Source: Anaerolineaceae bacterium (GTDB taxonomy: Bacteria > Chloroflexota > Anaerolineae > Anaerolineales > Anaerolineaceae). From it: a DNA stretch of 8,588 nucleotides. The notes under the pieces are model-generated. The model made no database searches, was not told the origin of the DNA, and worked only from the letters and a program-made list of their open reading frames with translations. The position numbers were made by a program, and so were the translations under genes. The stretch is taken from contig WOZB01000067.1 in the NCBI GenBank assembly GCA_011620445.1, positions 1 to 8,588 on the forward strand, read 5' to 3'. This document shows, piece after piece, positions 1 through 6,442 of the stretch. The stretch's first letter is position 1. Every line of letters starts with the position of its first letter.

Positions 1-1
1 T

Positions 2-889
2 CAACCTCCCAACGCCAACGCCTTAGCCTGGAGAAATGTGATCTTCAACCAGTTGTTTGGAAAAAAGGATATGCCAGCAGACGCTCGGCCGAGCATGCTT
101 GCAGAAGGTCTGCATCTACCTCCATTTCTGTATGTGATTTCTGAAAGTGCCAACGGCAAACTGAGGGAAAAGAATGAAGACGCAATCTTTACATATACCG
201 CGCGGGATGCCGATTCTAAAAGTATCGGTACCCTGGGCTTATTTATCGTCGCTGACGGCATGGGGGGCCATATCAATGGGGAATTGGCCAGTAAGACCGC
301 CATTGAGACCGTAAAAACTAACTTGTTAGTCAATTTGGTTGAACCATTGCTGGCAGGAAAAATTATCCCGGACGAAGCATTTTTCGAGTCTGCTATCAAC
401 CAGGCCTTTCTTGATGCTCAGGAGGCAGTGCTTTCAAAAGCACAGGGAAGTGGCACAACGCTCACCTTGCTTTTCATCGCTGATGAGATGGCTTATTACG
501 GCCATGTGGGAGACTCGCGCCTGTACATCGATACCCGATCCGAAGGCTTACGATGCCTGACCGTTGACCATTCATTGGTGCGGCGCTTGGTCGACCTGGG
601 TCAGATCGAAAGCAGCGCGGCCCGCGAACACCCTCAGCGCAACATCCTTTTCCGCGCGCTTGGCCAGGGAGATGGCTTTAAGGTCGATCTTGGAAAGCTT
701 AAGCTGATTGAAGCGACTGTCTTCTTACTTTGTTCTGACGGGCTTTGGGGTTTGGTGGATCAAAATATCCTTGCCAGATACTTGCGCCCCGGCAGGCAAA
801 ACAGCGAGACAGCCAGCCGTTTGGTAGCTCTTGCAAATGAAGCTGGAGGCACCGATAATATTAGTGCCATTGTGATCACCGTTTCTTGA
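2..889 (+). CDS. PP2C-type Ser/Thr protein phosphatase, probably 5'-partial
   Basis: Metal-dependent protein phosphatase (PPM/PP2C, Stp/PrpC type), expected to remove phosphate from Ser/Thr residues in the cytoplasm. Numbering from the GTG at 38 (283 aa), the PP2C motifs appear in order: REKNED (43-48), ADGMGGH with metal-binding Asp73, SGTT (138-141), GHVGDSR with Asp159, the DHSLVRRLVDLGQI region (177-190), CSDG with Asp234, and GTDN with Asp273. All expected metal ligands are present, so it should be active. No membrane segment is visible. The reading frame is open leftwards to position 2 with no stop, so the true start may lie outside the window. The GTG at 38, with GGAG only 4 nt before it, is the best internal alternative. 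The stop lies 8 nt before the response-regulator gene, which suggests co-transcription. No partner Ser/Thr kinase is in view. The family assignment is firm; the substrate is unknown. Confidence 0.92.
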   Translation, partial: QPPNANALAWRNVIFNQLFGKKDMPADARPSMLAEGLHLPPFLYVISESANGKLREKNEDAIFTYTARDADSKSIGTLGLFIVADGMGGHINGELASKTAIETVKTNLLVNLVEPLLAGKIIPDEAFFESAINQAFLDAQEAVLSKAQGSGTTLTLLFIADEMAYYGHVGDSRLYIDTRSEGLRCLTVDHSLVRRLVDLGQIESSAAREHPQRNILFRALGQGDGFKVDLGKLKLIEATVFLLCSDGLWGLVDQNILARYLRPGRQNSETASRLVALANEAGGTDNISAIVITVS

Positions 890-893
890 GAGG
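888..893 (+). promoter_or_regulatory. Ribosome binding site of the response regulator
   Basis: GAGAGG lies 4 nt before the ATG at 898 and overlaps the PP2C stop codon. It favours ATG 898 over the in-frame TTG at 886, which would add only four residues and has no such site. Confidence 0.6.
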
Positions 894-897
894 ATTT

Positions 898-1626
898 ATG
901 GAAAAATCAAGCCGTAAAAATAGAATTCTTGTTGTGGATGATGAACGCGGATTGGTTAGAATTATCCGCTTGAATCTGGAACAGGATGGATTTGAAGTTT
1001 TCGAAGCCAGTAATGGCGCCCAAGCCATGGACAGATTGCGCGCGGTAATCCCCGATCTCGTTCTCCTGGATGTCATGATGCCCGACCTGGATGGATTCAC
1101 CGTCCTCAAGATGATCAGGGAAGTAGGCAATACCCCTGTCATCATGCTGACAGCCAAAGGTGAAGAAGCTGACAAGGTCAAAGGGCTTGAACTTGGGGCT
1201 GACGACTATGTCACCAAACCTTTCAGTCCAAAGGAATTAACCAGCCGCATCCGGGCTGTGCTGCGCCGCGGCAACTTTGCCGGTGATTCTGAAGAGGGTG
1301 TGGTGGTCGTGGACAACCGCTTAAAGATAGATTTTGGCAGGCATCAGGTCTTCATCGATGATGAGGAAATCAAATTGCGGCCAACTGAATACCGCTTACT
1401 TAATCATCTTGTTAAAAATGCTGGTTGGGTACTCACTCACGACCAGATCTTACAGAAGGTTTGGGGCTACGAATACGAAAACGAACCTCATTACGTTCGG
1501 CTCTATATTAATTACCTGCGTAATAAGCTTGAAAAAGATCCTTCCAACCCCCAATATATCCTGACAGAACGCGGCATTGGTTACCGCTTTGTTGACTACA
1601 AACGCGACCAAAATCGCGGGAAATGA
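898..1626 (+). CDS. OmpR/PhoB-family response regulator (KdpE-like)
   Basis: Two-component DNA-binding response regulator, 242 aa from ATG 898. The receiver domain (about 8-125) has the acidic pair Asp14/Asp15, phospho-acceptor Asp58 in LVLLDVMMPDLDG, Thr85 in MLTAKG and Lys107 in VTKPFSP. After a short linker comes a winged-helix domain (about 135-232) with LRPTEYRLL, VLTHDQILQKVWG, the recognition-helix region HYVRLYINYLRNKLE and the terminal ILTERGIGYRF. The winged-helix wording resembles KdpE, but no kdp genes are present, so no symbol is given. All phosphorylation-site residues are intact. No histidine kinase lies in the window, so it is an orphan here or its kinase is elsewhere. It sits between the PP2C and PPK2 genes with 8-nt gaps on both sides, probably in one transcript. 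Its targets cannot be read from the sequence. Confidence 0.94.
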   Translation: MEKSSRKNRILVVDDERGLVRIIRLNLEQDGFEVFEASNGAQAMDRLRAVIPDLVLLDVMMPDLDGFTVLKMIREVGNTPVIMLTAKGEEADKVKGLELGADDYVTKPFSPKELTSRIRAVLRRGNFAGDSEEGVVVVDNRLKIDFGRHQVFIDDEEIKLRPTEYRLLNHLVKNAGWVLTHDQILQKVWGYEYENEPHYVRLYINYLRNKLEKDPSNPQYILTERGIGYRFVDYKRDQNRGK

Positions 1627-1630
1627 GGAG
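1625..1630 (+). promoter_or_regulatory. Ribosome binding site of ppk2
   Basis: GAGGAG sits 4 nt before the ATG at 1635 and overlaps the TGA of the response regulator. It decides for ATG 1635. The in-frame ATG at 1623 overlaps that stop (ATGA) but has no comparable site. Confidence 0.65.
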
Positions 1631-1634
1631 TGTC

Positions 1635-2705
1635 ATGGCTGAAACGAAGAAGAAGGCAGTTTCAAACAAAAGCAAAAAACCGCAAAATATTACCAATCGT
1701 TACTATAAAGATCGCAAACCCATATCCAAAAGAGATTACGAAGCCGCGCTTACCAAACTGCAAATTGAATTGGTGAAGATGCAAGGTTGGATCAAGGAAA
1801 AAGGACTTAAAGTAGTTGTTCTCTTTGAGGGCCGGGATGCAGCTGGCAAAGGGGGCGTCATCAAACGTATTACCGATCGTCTGAACCCCCGTATCGTGCG
1901 CATAGCCGCATTGGGAGTACCGACCGAACGGGAAAAATCCCAGTGGTACTTTCAGCGCTATGTTGAGCACCTACCCGCAGCCGGTGAAATGGTACTTTTC
2001 GACCGCAGTTGGTACAACCGCGCTGGCGTGGAAAGGGTGATGGGTTTCTGTACCGAGGAAGAAGTGCAGGAATTTTTCCGCAGTGTTCCAGAGTTTGAAA
2101 ATATGCTTATCCGCTCGGGAATCATCCTGATCAAGTACTGGTTCTCCATTGATGATGAGGAACAGGAACGCCGTTTCCAGCAGCGGATCCACGACAGCCG
2201 CAAGCGCTGGAAGCTCTCCCCGATGGATATGGCCAGCCGCACCAAGTGGGTGGAATACTCTCGGGCGAAGGATGAAATGTTCCGCTTCACTGATACCAGC
2301 AATTCGCCCTGGTACGTGGTGGACGCCAACAACAAGCGCTGGGCTCGCCTGGATTGCATCAGCCATCTACTCAGTAAGATCCCTTATAAAGATCTTACCC
2401 CGCAGCCCATCAAGCTGCCAAAACGGCAGGTGGATCCTGGTTACACACGGCCTTCTCTGGAAATTCTCAAGGTTGTTCCTTCATATAAACTCAAGCACCA
2501 TCGCGTAAAAATCCATCCGCGCAAAAAAGTAGCCGTTGAGCCAGCGCTAAAAAGTGAAGTGGTTGAAATGCCTGCGGTTGAAGAAGTCCCTGTGAAAATT
2601 TATACTGTCGAAGCGGATGATTTTGTTGAGACCTCTGAAGCTACCCTTCCAGCTGAAATCAAGGAAATTGAAGGGACGATTAAAATCAGCCATCAAGAAA
2701 GCTGA
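1635..2705 (+). CDS. ppk2: Polyphosphate kinase 2 (PPK2 family, class I-like) with extended C-terminus
   Basis: PPK2 enzymes move phosphate between polyphosphate and nucleotides, usually to make NTPs from NDPs. The 356-aa protein starts with a Lys-rich segment (1-18). The kinase core (about 30-270) has a Walker A region FEGRDAAGKGG (64-74, Lys72), Walker B FDRSWYNRAGVE (122-133, Asp123, Arg124) and a lid region RKRWKLSPMD (189-198). The core ends at TPQPIKLPKR, typical of the PPK2 subfamily with one kinase domain. Residues about 275-356 go beyond the usual end: a basic stretch (KLKHHRVKIHPRKK) followed by an acidic, Glu/Val-rich tail, probably disordered. The gene follows the response regulator by 8 nt. 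Its last 13 nt overlap the 3' end of the convergent tatD gene. Function is confident; nucleotide preference (ADP, GDP or AMP) cannot be told. Confidence 0.93.
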   Translation: MAETKKKAVSNKSKKPQNITNRYYKDRKPISKRDYEAALTKLQIELVKMQGWIKEKGLKVVVLFEGRDAAGKGGVIKRITDRLNPRIVRIAALGVPTEREKSQWYFQRYVEHLPAAGEMVLFDRSWYNRAGVERVMGFCTEEEVQEFFRSVPEFENMLIRSGIILIKYWFSIDDEEQERRFQQRIHDSRKRWKLSPMDMASRTKWVEYSRAKDEMFRFTDTSNSPWYVVDANNKRWARLDCISHLLSKIPYKDLTPQPIKLPKRQVDPGYTRPSLEILKVVPSYKLKHHRVKIHPRKKVAVEPALKSEVVEMPAVEEVPVKIYTVEADDFVETSEATLPAEIKEIEGTIKISHQES

Positions 2706-3514
2706 TTATTGCTGCCCTTTAGCGACCTAAAGACCTTCCTGGCGTTCGCAGTAGCAGCCAGGCCGATTTCTTCTGCCATTAACCCTTTCAAATTACCAAT
2801 GGCTTTGGCAATATAAGGAATGTAAGCGGGTTCGTTGCGTCGCCCGCGGAAGGGAACAGGGGTTAGAAATGGTGCATCTGTTTCCAATAGTAGATATTCA
2901 AGGGGTAATTGTTTTACCAATTCGTGGCGCTCTGGCGCATTCTTAAAGCTGACTGGTCCGCCAATCCCGAACCGAAAACCCATCTCCATAAAAGGAACCG
3001 CGCTCTCGTAGTCTTCAGACCAGGAATGCAGCACTCCCGGTGCGGTTCTCAAGGGATTGTGGCCTTCTAAAGCCTGCCACCAGCTGTGGAGTATTGAAAG
3101 CAAATCTGCAGTAGCTTCCCGGTTATGTATGCAAATGGGCAGTTGGCAGGTCTCGGCGAGGACAAGTTGCTTTTCGAGCGCCTGCCGCTGAACACTTGGG
3201 CTGCTTCGGTCCCGGTAGTAATCCAATCCGATTTCACCGATGGCAACCACAGTCGGGTCATGGGCAAGTTCTTTCAGCCTGGCATGAGCATCTTCATCGA
3301 AAAGCTTGGCCTCATTGGGGTGAAAGCCGACCATGGCAAGACAGAATCCCGGGTAAGTTTTGGCCAATTCGATAGCTGCCAACGAAGTGGGCAAGTCGAT
3401 ACCCGGGTTGATGATAAATTCCAGGCCTGCAGAAAGGGCACGTTCCACCACAGAGTCGCGGTCGGCGTCGTAGGTATCAAAATCGAGGTGGCAGTGGGTG
3501 TCGCAGTAGGTCAT
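2693..3514 (-). CDS. tatD: TatD-family metal-dependent hydrolase (putative DNase)
   Basis: TIM-barrel amidohydrolase of the TatD family, whose members are Mg2+-dependent nucleases (3'-5' exonuclease or DNA-repair roles in studied cases). The 273 aa match the family's usual size of about 260. Metal-site residues are in place: THCH (His7, His9), GEIGLDYYRD (Glu94), ICIHNRE (His130), GVLHSWS (His163, where many members have HCFSG) and the signature LLETDAPFLTPVPFRGRRNE (Asp213). The ATG at 3514 starts directly on the conserved first strand, and no in-frame alternative start lies just upstream. Its Shine-Dalgarno is weak (GGAA, 7 nt away). It lies 23 nt downstream of the MBL-fold gene on the same strand, probably one transcript, and overlaps the 3' end of ppk2 by 13 nt. 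The exact substrate is uncertain, as for most YcfH/TatD paralogues. Confidence 0.93.
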   Translation of the reverse strand: MTYCDTHCHLDFDTYDADRDSVVERALSAGLEFIINPGIDLPTSLAAIELAKTYPGFCLAMVGFHPNEAKLFDEDAHARLKELAHDPTVVAIGEIGLDYYRDRSSPSVQRQALEKQLVLAETCQLPICIHNREATADLLSILHSWWQALEGHNPLRTAPGVLHSWSEDYESAVPFMEMGFRFGIGGPVSFKNAPERHELVKQLPLEYLLLETDAPFLTPVPFRGRRNEPAYIPYIAKAIGNLKGLMAEEIGLAATANARKVFRSLKGSNNQLS

Positions 3515-3537
3515 CGCTAAATTCCAACGAAGGAAGT

Positions 3538-4155
3538 TTAAACGATTTCAGTAATAATTGCCGGCTGAGTTGGCAACTTGCTTTTTGGCCAATGCCCTGC
3601 GTAAGCCATGGCGGGCTGTTTCTCCATGATGGCTGCCCAGCTAGTCGAAATTTTTATATTATGAAGCGTCTCTGCTTGTTCATAAGGCGGTAGATCGCCA
3701 TGGAAAACAGCTTCCTTATCCAGGATCAGGCTGACGCTGTCTTCGCTGTGGCCAGGTGTGTGCAGCACCTCCCCTGATAAGCCCAGCTCTGCTAATAGAG
3801 ATCGACTCTGAGCACATGGCAGGTAGCGATTGCCTTTTTCCTGGATTGGTTTAAAGAAATTGTCGTTGGATTTGGCATAAATGGCATCCTGAACGTGCAT
3901 AAAATCACGTTGTTCTTCCATAACGATCAGGCCGACCCCCATCTCTTTGAGATCCTGGGCTAAACCCGCATGGTCTGGGTGAAAATGGGAAATTAAAAGA
4001 TAGTTTACTTCCCCCAGGGAAATCGTTTCAGCTTTGAGTGCTTTGTATAGAGCCCCTAAAGTGCCGGCACAGTCACAATCAAACATTAACCAGCCGTTAT
4101 TTGTCAGAATCAGATACGAGTTGGTGTAGTGATAGCGCAGGATGCGAAGTTCCAT
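3538..4155 (-). CDS. Metallo-beta-lactamase-fold hydrolase
   Basis: Soluble MBL-fold protein of 205 aa with the full dinuclear metal set: HFHPDH (His57, His59, Asp61, His62), TPGHS (His136), HGD (Asp154) and AGH (His188). The domain fills the whole protein. There is no signal peptide and no added domain, such as the extra C-terminal domain of glyoxalase II. It starts on the fold's first strand, so ATG 4155 fits. There is no Shine-Dalgarno. A TAAAAT box lies 6 nt before the ATG, so the mRNA may be leaderless. The next gene downstream is tatD, 23 nt away. Substrate is unknown: glyoxalase II-like thioesterase, phosphodiesterase or other hydrolase are all possible. Confidence 0.9.
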   Translation of the reverse strand: MELRILRYHYTNSYLILTNNGWLMFDCDCAGTLGALYKALKAETISLGEVNYLLISHFHPDHAGLAQDLKEMGVGLIVMEEQRDFMHVQDAIYAKSNDNFFKPIQEKGNRYLPCAQSRSLLAELGLSGEVLHTPGHSEDSVSLILDKEAVFHGDLPPYEQAETLHNIKISTSWAAIMEKQPAMAYAGHWPKSKLPTQPAIITEIV

Positions 4156-4161
4156 ATACCC

Positions 4162-4169
4162 ATTTTACC
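4162..4169 (-). promoter_or_regulatory. Putative -10 box (GGTAAAAT) of the MBL-fold gene
   Basis: On the minus strand GGTAAAAT ends 6 nt before the ATG at 4155. If TAAAAT is a -10 hexamer, transcription would start at about the A of the start codon, giving a leaderless mRNA. No good -35 is seen; TTAACG (4188-4193) is 20 nt upstream, too far for a standard promoter. The same octamer serves the divergent mnmA gene with the same spacing. Confidence 0.5.
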
Positions 4170-4244
4170 GACTCAAAGAAAAGAGATCGTTAAGGATGGT
4201 TTAAATTCTTATGCAGAACGTTTGCATTTGGTTTGGATTGGCGG

Positions 4245-4252
4245 GGTAAAAT
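4245..4252 (+). promoter_or_regulatory. Putative -10 box (GGTAAAAT) of mnmA operon
   Basis: GGTAAAAT ends 6 nt before the mnmA ATG at 4259, predicting a transcript that begins at or next to that ATG. There is no Shine-Dalgarno at normal spacing. The best -35-like hexamer, TTGCAT at 4222-4227, is weak and 19 nt away. Geometry is identical to the divergent box at 4162-4169. Confidence 0.5.
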
Positions 4253-4258
4253 TGGTAA

Positions 4259-5269
4259 ATGCTAACTCAAGACAAAAGTTTGGTATATGTAGGGCTAAGC
4301 GGCGGCGTGGATAGCGCAGTTGCTTCTCTACTTTTGAAGCGTCAGGGATATGAGGTTCGAGGTGTACATCTGCGTCTTTGGGAAGCAATCCCCGGGACAA
4401 TTTCTGAAGATGTGGCCAGCGCGCAATTTGTAGCTGAGCAGCTCGAAATCCCTCTGGATGTTCTCGACTGGCGGGAGCGCTTCCATCAAGAGGTTATTGC
4501 ACCTTTTCTGGCGGTGCTTGCTAACGGCAAAACACCCAACCCCTGCATGATCTGCAATCACCAGATTAAATGGGGCAGCCTTTGGAAGCATGTAAAGGCT
4601 CAAGGCGCGCACTACCTTTCCTCCGGTCATTATGCCCAGCTTGTCCGCTCTGGCGGCCTGGTTGAACTGCACAAGGCCACTAACCTGGCAAAAGATCAAT
4701 CCTACTTCCTGAGTATTTTAGAGCAGGAAACATTCCAACATATGGTTTTGCCGCTGGGGGGATATTCCAAGCCCCAGGTGCGCAACATTGCTGCTGAAGC
4801 CGGGCTGAAAGTATCCACCCGAAAGGACAGTGAGGATTTATGCTTTTTGAAAGGCCTTGATCAGGAAGGCTTTCTGCGTCAGTATGCCGCTAACTTATTA
4901 GTGCCCGGTCCGATTCGTGACCGCCAGGGCAAGCTGCTTGGTGAACACCTCGGCTTGCCTCTGTACACAATTGGTCAGCGCAAGGGCATCCGGGTGGCGG
5001 CTGAGGCTCCGCTTTATGTGATGGATAAGGAAATTTCCACCAACACGCTGATCGTCGGACGTGCGAACGAACTTGCGCATAGTCAAATCCTCACAAGTCG
5101 ACCCAACTGGATTTCCGGCCGGGCTCCAAATTTAAGTCAGTCTTACGAAGTTAAGATACGGGCTGCAGCTACACCGGCCAGGGCACATTTACAGATTTCG
5201 GAAAGTGATGATATGATTGCGACGCTTGAAAAACCACTTAGGGATATTACAGCAGGCCAATACCTGTGA
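4259..5269 (+). CDS. mnmA: tRNA-specific 2-thiouridylase MnmA (C-terminus frameshifted)
   Basis: MnmA (TrmU) puts sulfur on C2 of the wobble uridine (U34) of Lys, Glu and Gln tRNAs, using ATP and a persulfide relay. Visible are the PP-loop SGGVDS (14-19), the first catalytic Cys96 in TPNPCMICN, SSGHYA (121-126), the second catalytic Cys195 in SEDLCF, and YTIGQRKGI (236-244) leading into the C-terminal beta-barrel. The protein ends at 336 aa right after TAGQYL, where relatives continue with a final strand resembling FYDGDVCLGGGII. That segment is present in another frame (5269-5322), so about 18 residues are cut off by a one-base loss; the restored length would be about 354 aa. Both catalytic Cys and the ATP site are intact. 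It is the first gene of the unit running through the Nudix gene and has no Shine-Dalgarno (see the box at 4245). Confidence 0.93.
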   Translation: MLTQDKSLVYVGLSGGVDSAVASLLLKRQGYEVRGVHLRLWEAIPGTISEDVASAQFVAEQLEIPLDVLDWRERFHQEVIAPFLAVLANGKTPNPCMICNHQIKWGSLWKHVKAQGAHYLSSGHYAQLVRSGGLVELHKATNLAKDQSYFLSILEQETFQHMVLPLGGYSKPQVRNIAAEAGLKVSTRKDSEDLCFLKGLDQEGFLRQYAANLLVPGPIRDRQGKLLGEHLGLPLYTIGQRKGIRVAAEAPLYVMDKEISTNTLIVGRANELAHSQILTSRPNWISGRAPNLSQSYEVKIRAAATPARAHLQISESDDMIATLEKPLRDITAGQYL

Positions 5270-5322
5270 TTTACGATGGAGACCACTGCCTGGGGAGTGC
5301 AGAAATCCTTTCATCCAGATAG
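5269..5322 (+). other. Out-of-frame remnant of the mnmA C-terminus
   Basis: Read from ATT at 5269, this stretch encodes IYDGDHCLGSAEILSSR and then TAG at 5320. It matches the conserved last strand of MnmA, which normally follows GQ-aliphatic-V without a break. Joining it to ...TAGQYL needs one extra base (for example CTGGTGATT in place of CTGTGATT at 5264-5271). The TAG then lies 14 nt before the next gene, a natural operon spacing, which supports 5320-5322 as the ancestral stop. Confidence 0.75.
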
Positions 5323-5336
5323 GCCTCAAGGATGCT

Positions 5337-5612
5337 ATGAATTCTGCTACATCGATATTTGGCTTGGTCATCGCAACATTAATTGGAGCTCTTTTTCACC
5401 TCTGGAAAGATGGTGGCTTTTGGCGGCTCTTGCTTTATATATTTACTTCTATCGTTGGTTTTTTTGCGGGTCATTGGCTGGCTGGCGGTTTCAACCTGAA
5501 CCTTCTTAATGTAGGCGGTTTACGCTTGCTGGGGGCAATTGCCGGCAGCATCCTTACCCTTTTCCTCATCAATTGGCTCAGTCAGGATTCCCAAACCCAG
5601 GTGAGGCGTTGA
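5337..5612 (+). CDS. Small three-helix membrane protein, function unknown
   Basis: A 91-aa hydrophobic protein that I do not assign to a characterised family. Three likely membrane segments are seen at about 5-22, 29-49 and 58-79. They are separated by a short charged loop (LWKDGG) and a Gly/Asn/Leu-rich loop, with a polar tail (SQDSQTQVRR). Gly-rich motifs in helices 2 and 3 (GFFAGHWLAGG, GAIAGS) suggest tight helix packing. The start is the ATG at 5337, with AAGGA 4 nt upstream; the frame extends further upstream only inside mnmA and without membrane character. The stop overlaps the start of the methyltransferase gene (TGATG), so translational coupling is likely. That coupling supports it as a real gene. 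Confidence 0.8.
   Translation: MNSATSIFGLVIATLIGALFHLWKDGGFWRLLLYIFTSIVGFFAGHWLAGGFNLNLLNVGGLRLLGAIAGSILTLFLINWLSQDSQTQVRR
5599..5606 (+). promoter_or_regulatory. Ribosome binding site of the tRNA methyltransferase
   Basis: AGGTGAGG, ending 5 nt before the ATG at 5612, lies inside the 3' end of the membrane-protein gene. It supports ATG 5612 over the in-frame TTG at 5573, which would add 13 residues encoded in the other gene's coding region. Confidence 0.6.
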
Positions 5613-6442
5613 TGGACCTCCCGCTGAGGGATAGCTTAGCTCTTGAGGGTGACCTCATCCAACTTCAGGGATCCGGCCATAAAAGTCACATCTTTGTTTT
5701 GCACTCCGGTGAAACCTTACAAACCCACCGTGGTGTTATCAAGCACGATGACATTATCGGTCAGCCCTGGGGGGCTCACCTGCAATCCCACATGGGAGCG
5801 CCGTTCTACCTTTTCCAACCCGGCCTCTCCGACCTGATTAACGAGACCAAGCGCACAACCCAAATCATGTACCCCAAGGAAATTGGTTTTATTCTCATCA
5901 CCATGGGTATTGGCCCCGGTCGCCGGGTAATCGAATGTGGAACTGGCTCAGGCGGCCTCACCACTGCCCTGGCGTACATGGTGGGGGAAACCGGCCACGT
6001 TTACACCTATGAACGCAAGGAAGAAGTGCAAAAGCTTGCCATCACGAACCTTGAAAAATTAGGCTTGGCCGGCCGGGTGGACTTTAAAGTTGGCAATGCT
6101 GCGGATGGATTTGCCGAACAGAATGCCGATGCCCTCTTCCTGGACTTACCCAACCCCTATGACTACATGCTCCAGGTTAAAGCTGCGCTCAAAGGGGGCG
6201 GTTACCTGGGAATGATCCTGCCGACCGTCAACCAGGTGAGTAAAACCCTGGAAGCCCTAAAAACCCACCATTTTGCGTTTGTGCAGGTTTGCGAGATCCT
6301 GATGCGCTATTACAAAACCGATTGGGACCGTTTGCGCCCAACCGACCGCATGTTGGCCCATACAGGCTACCTGCTTTTTGCCCGCTCTGTCAACGAACTT
6401 GACCCGGAAATCCTTGGGGAATCTGAGGAGACAGAGGCATGA
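5612..6442 (+). CDS. trmI: tRNA (adenine-58-N1)-methyltransferase, TrmI family
   Basis: SAM-dependent class I methyltransferase expected to make m1A58 in the T-loop of tRNAs, acting as a tetramer in studied homologues. The 276-aa protein has the family's small N-terminal beta domain (about 1-75, with HRGVIKHDDIIG). The hallmark RTTQIMYPKEIGFIL (81-95) follows, then SAM motif I VIECGTGSGG (106-115), the acidic residue after strand 2 in YERKEE (Glu134), LFLDLPNP (175-182, Asp178) and the C-terminal PTDRMLAHTGYLLFAR (243-258). All parts of the fold are present and the length is normal. Its ATG overlaps the stop of the small membrane protein (TGATG), and its own stop overlaps the Nudix ATG (ATGA). 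With mnmA upstream, two tRNA-modification enzymes share the unit. Confidence 0.93.
   Translation: MDLPLRDSLALEGDLIQLQGSGHKSHIFVLHSGETLQTHRGVIKHDDIIGQPWGAHLQSHMGAPFYLFQPGLSDLINETKRTTQIMYPKEIGFILITMGIGPGRRVIECGTGSGGLTTALAYMVGETGHVYTYERKEEVQKLAITNLEKLGLAGRVDFKVGNAADGFAEQNADALFLDLPNPYDYMLQVKAALKGGGYLGMILPTVNQVSKTLEALKTHHFAFVQVCEILMRYYKTDWDRLRPTDRMLAHTGYLLFARSVNELDPEILGESEETEA

Noticed and set aside
1..399. Minus-strand open frame of 132 codons opposite the PP2C gene
   Set aside because: It is antisense to conserved PP2C motifs and has no domain of its own.
1958..2366. Two overlapping minus-strand open frames inside ppk2
   Set aside because: Both are antisense to the Walker B and lid region of PPK2. 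Overlapping frames on the same strand are typical shadows.
3522..3535. TTCC-AACGAA-GGAA inverted repeat between the MBL-fold gene and tatD
   Set aside because: A 4-bp stem in a 23-nt gap within one transcription unit is too weak to call a terminator or operator.
5260..5272. Programmed -1 frameshift site at the end of mnmA
   Set aside because: Re-reading one base would restore the family ending, but CCTGTGA is not a slippery heptamer and I see no downstream stem or pseudoknot. A deletion or sequencing error is simpler.
5217..5336. Upstream extension of the small membrane protein into mnmA
   Set aside because: The extra 40 residues are read out of frame within mnmA, are not hydrophobic, and are not needed given the ATG with AAGGA at 5337.
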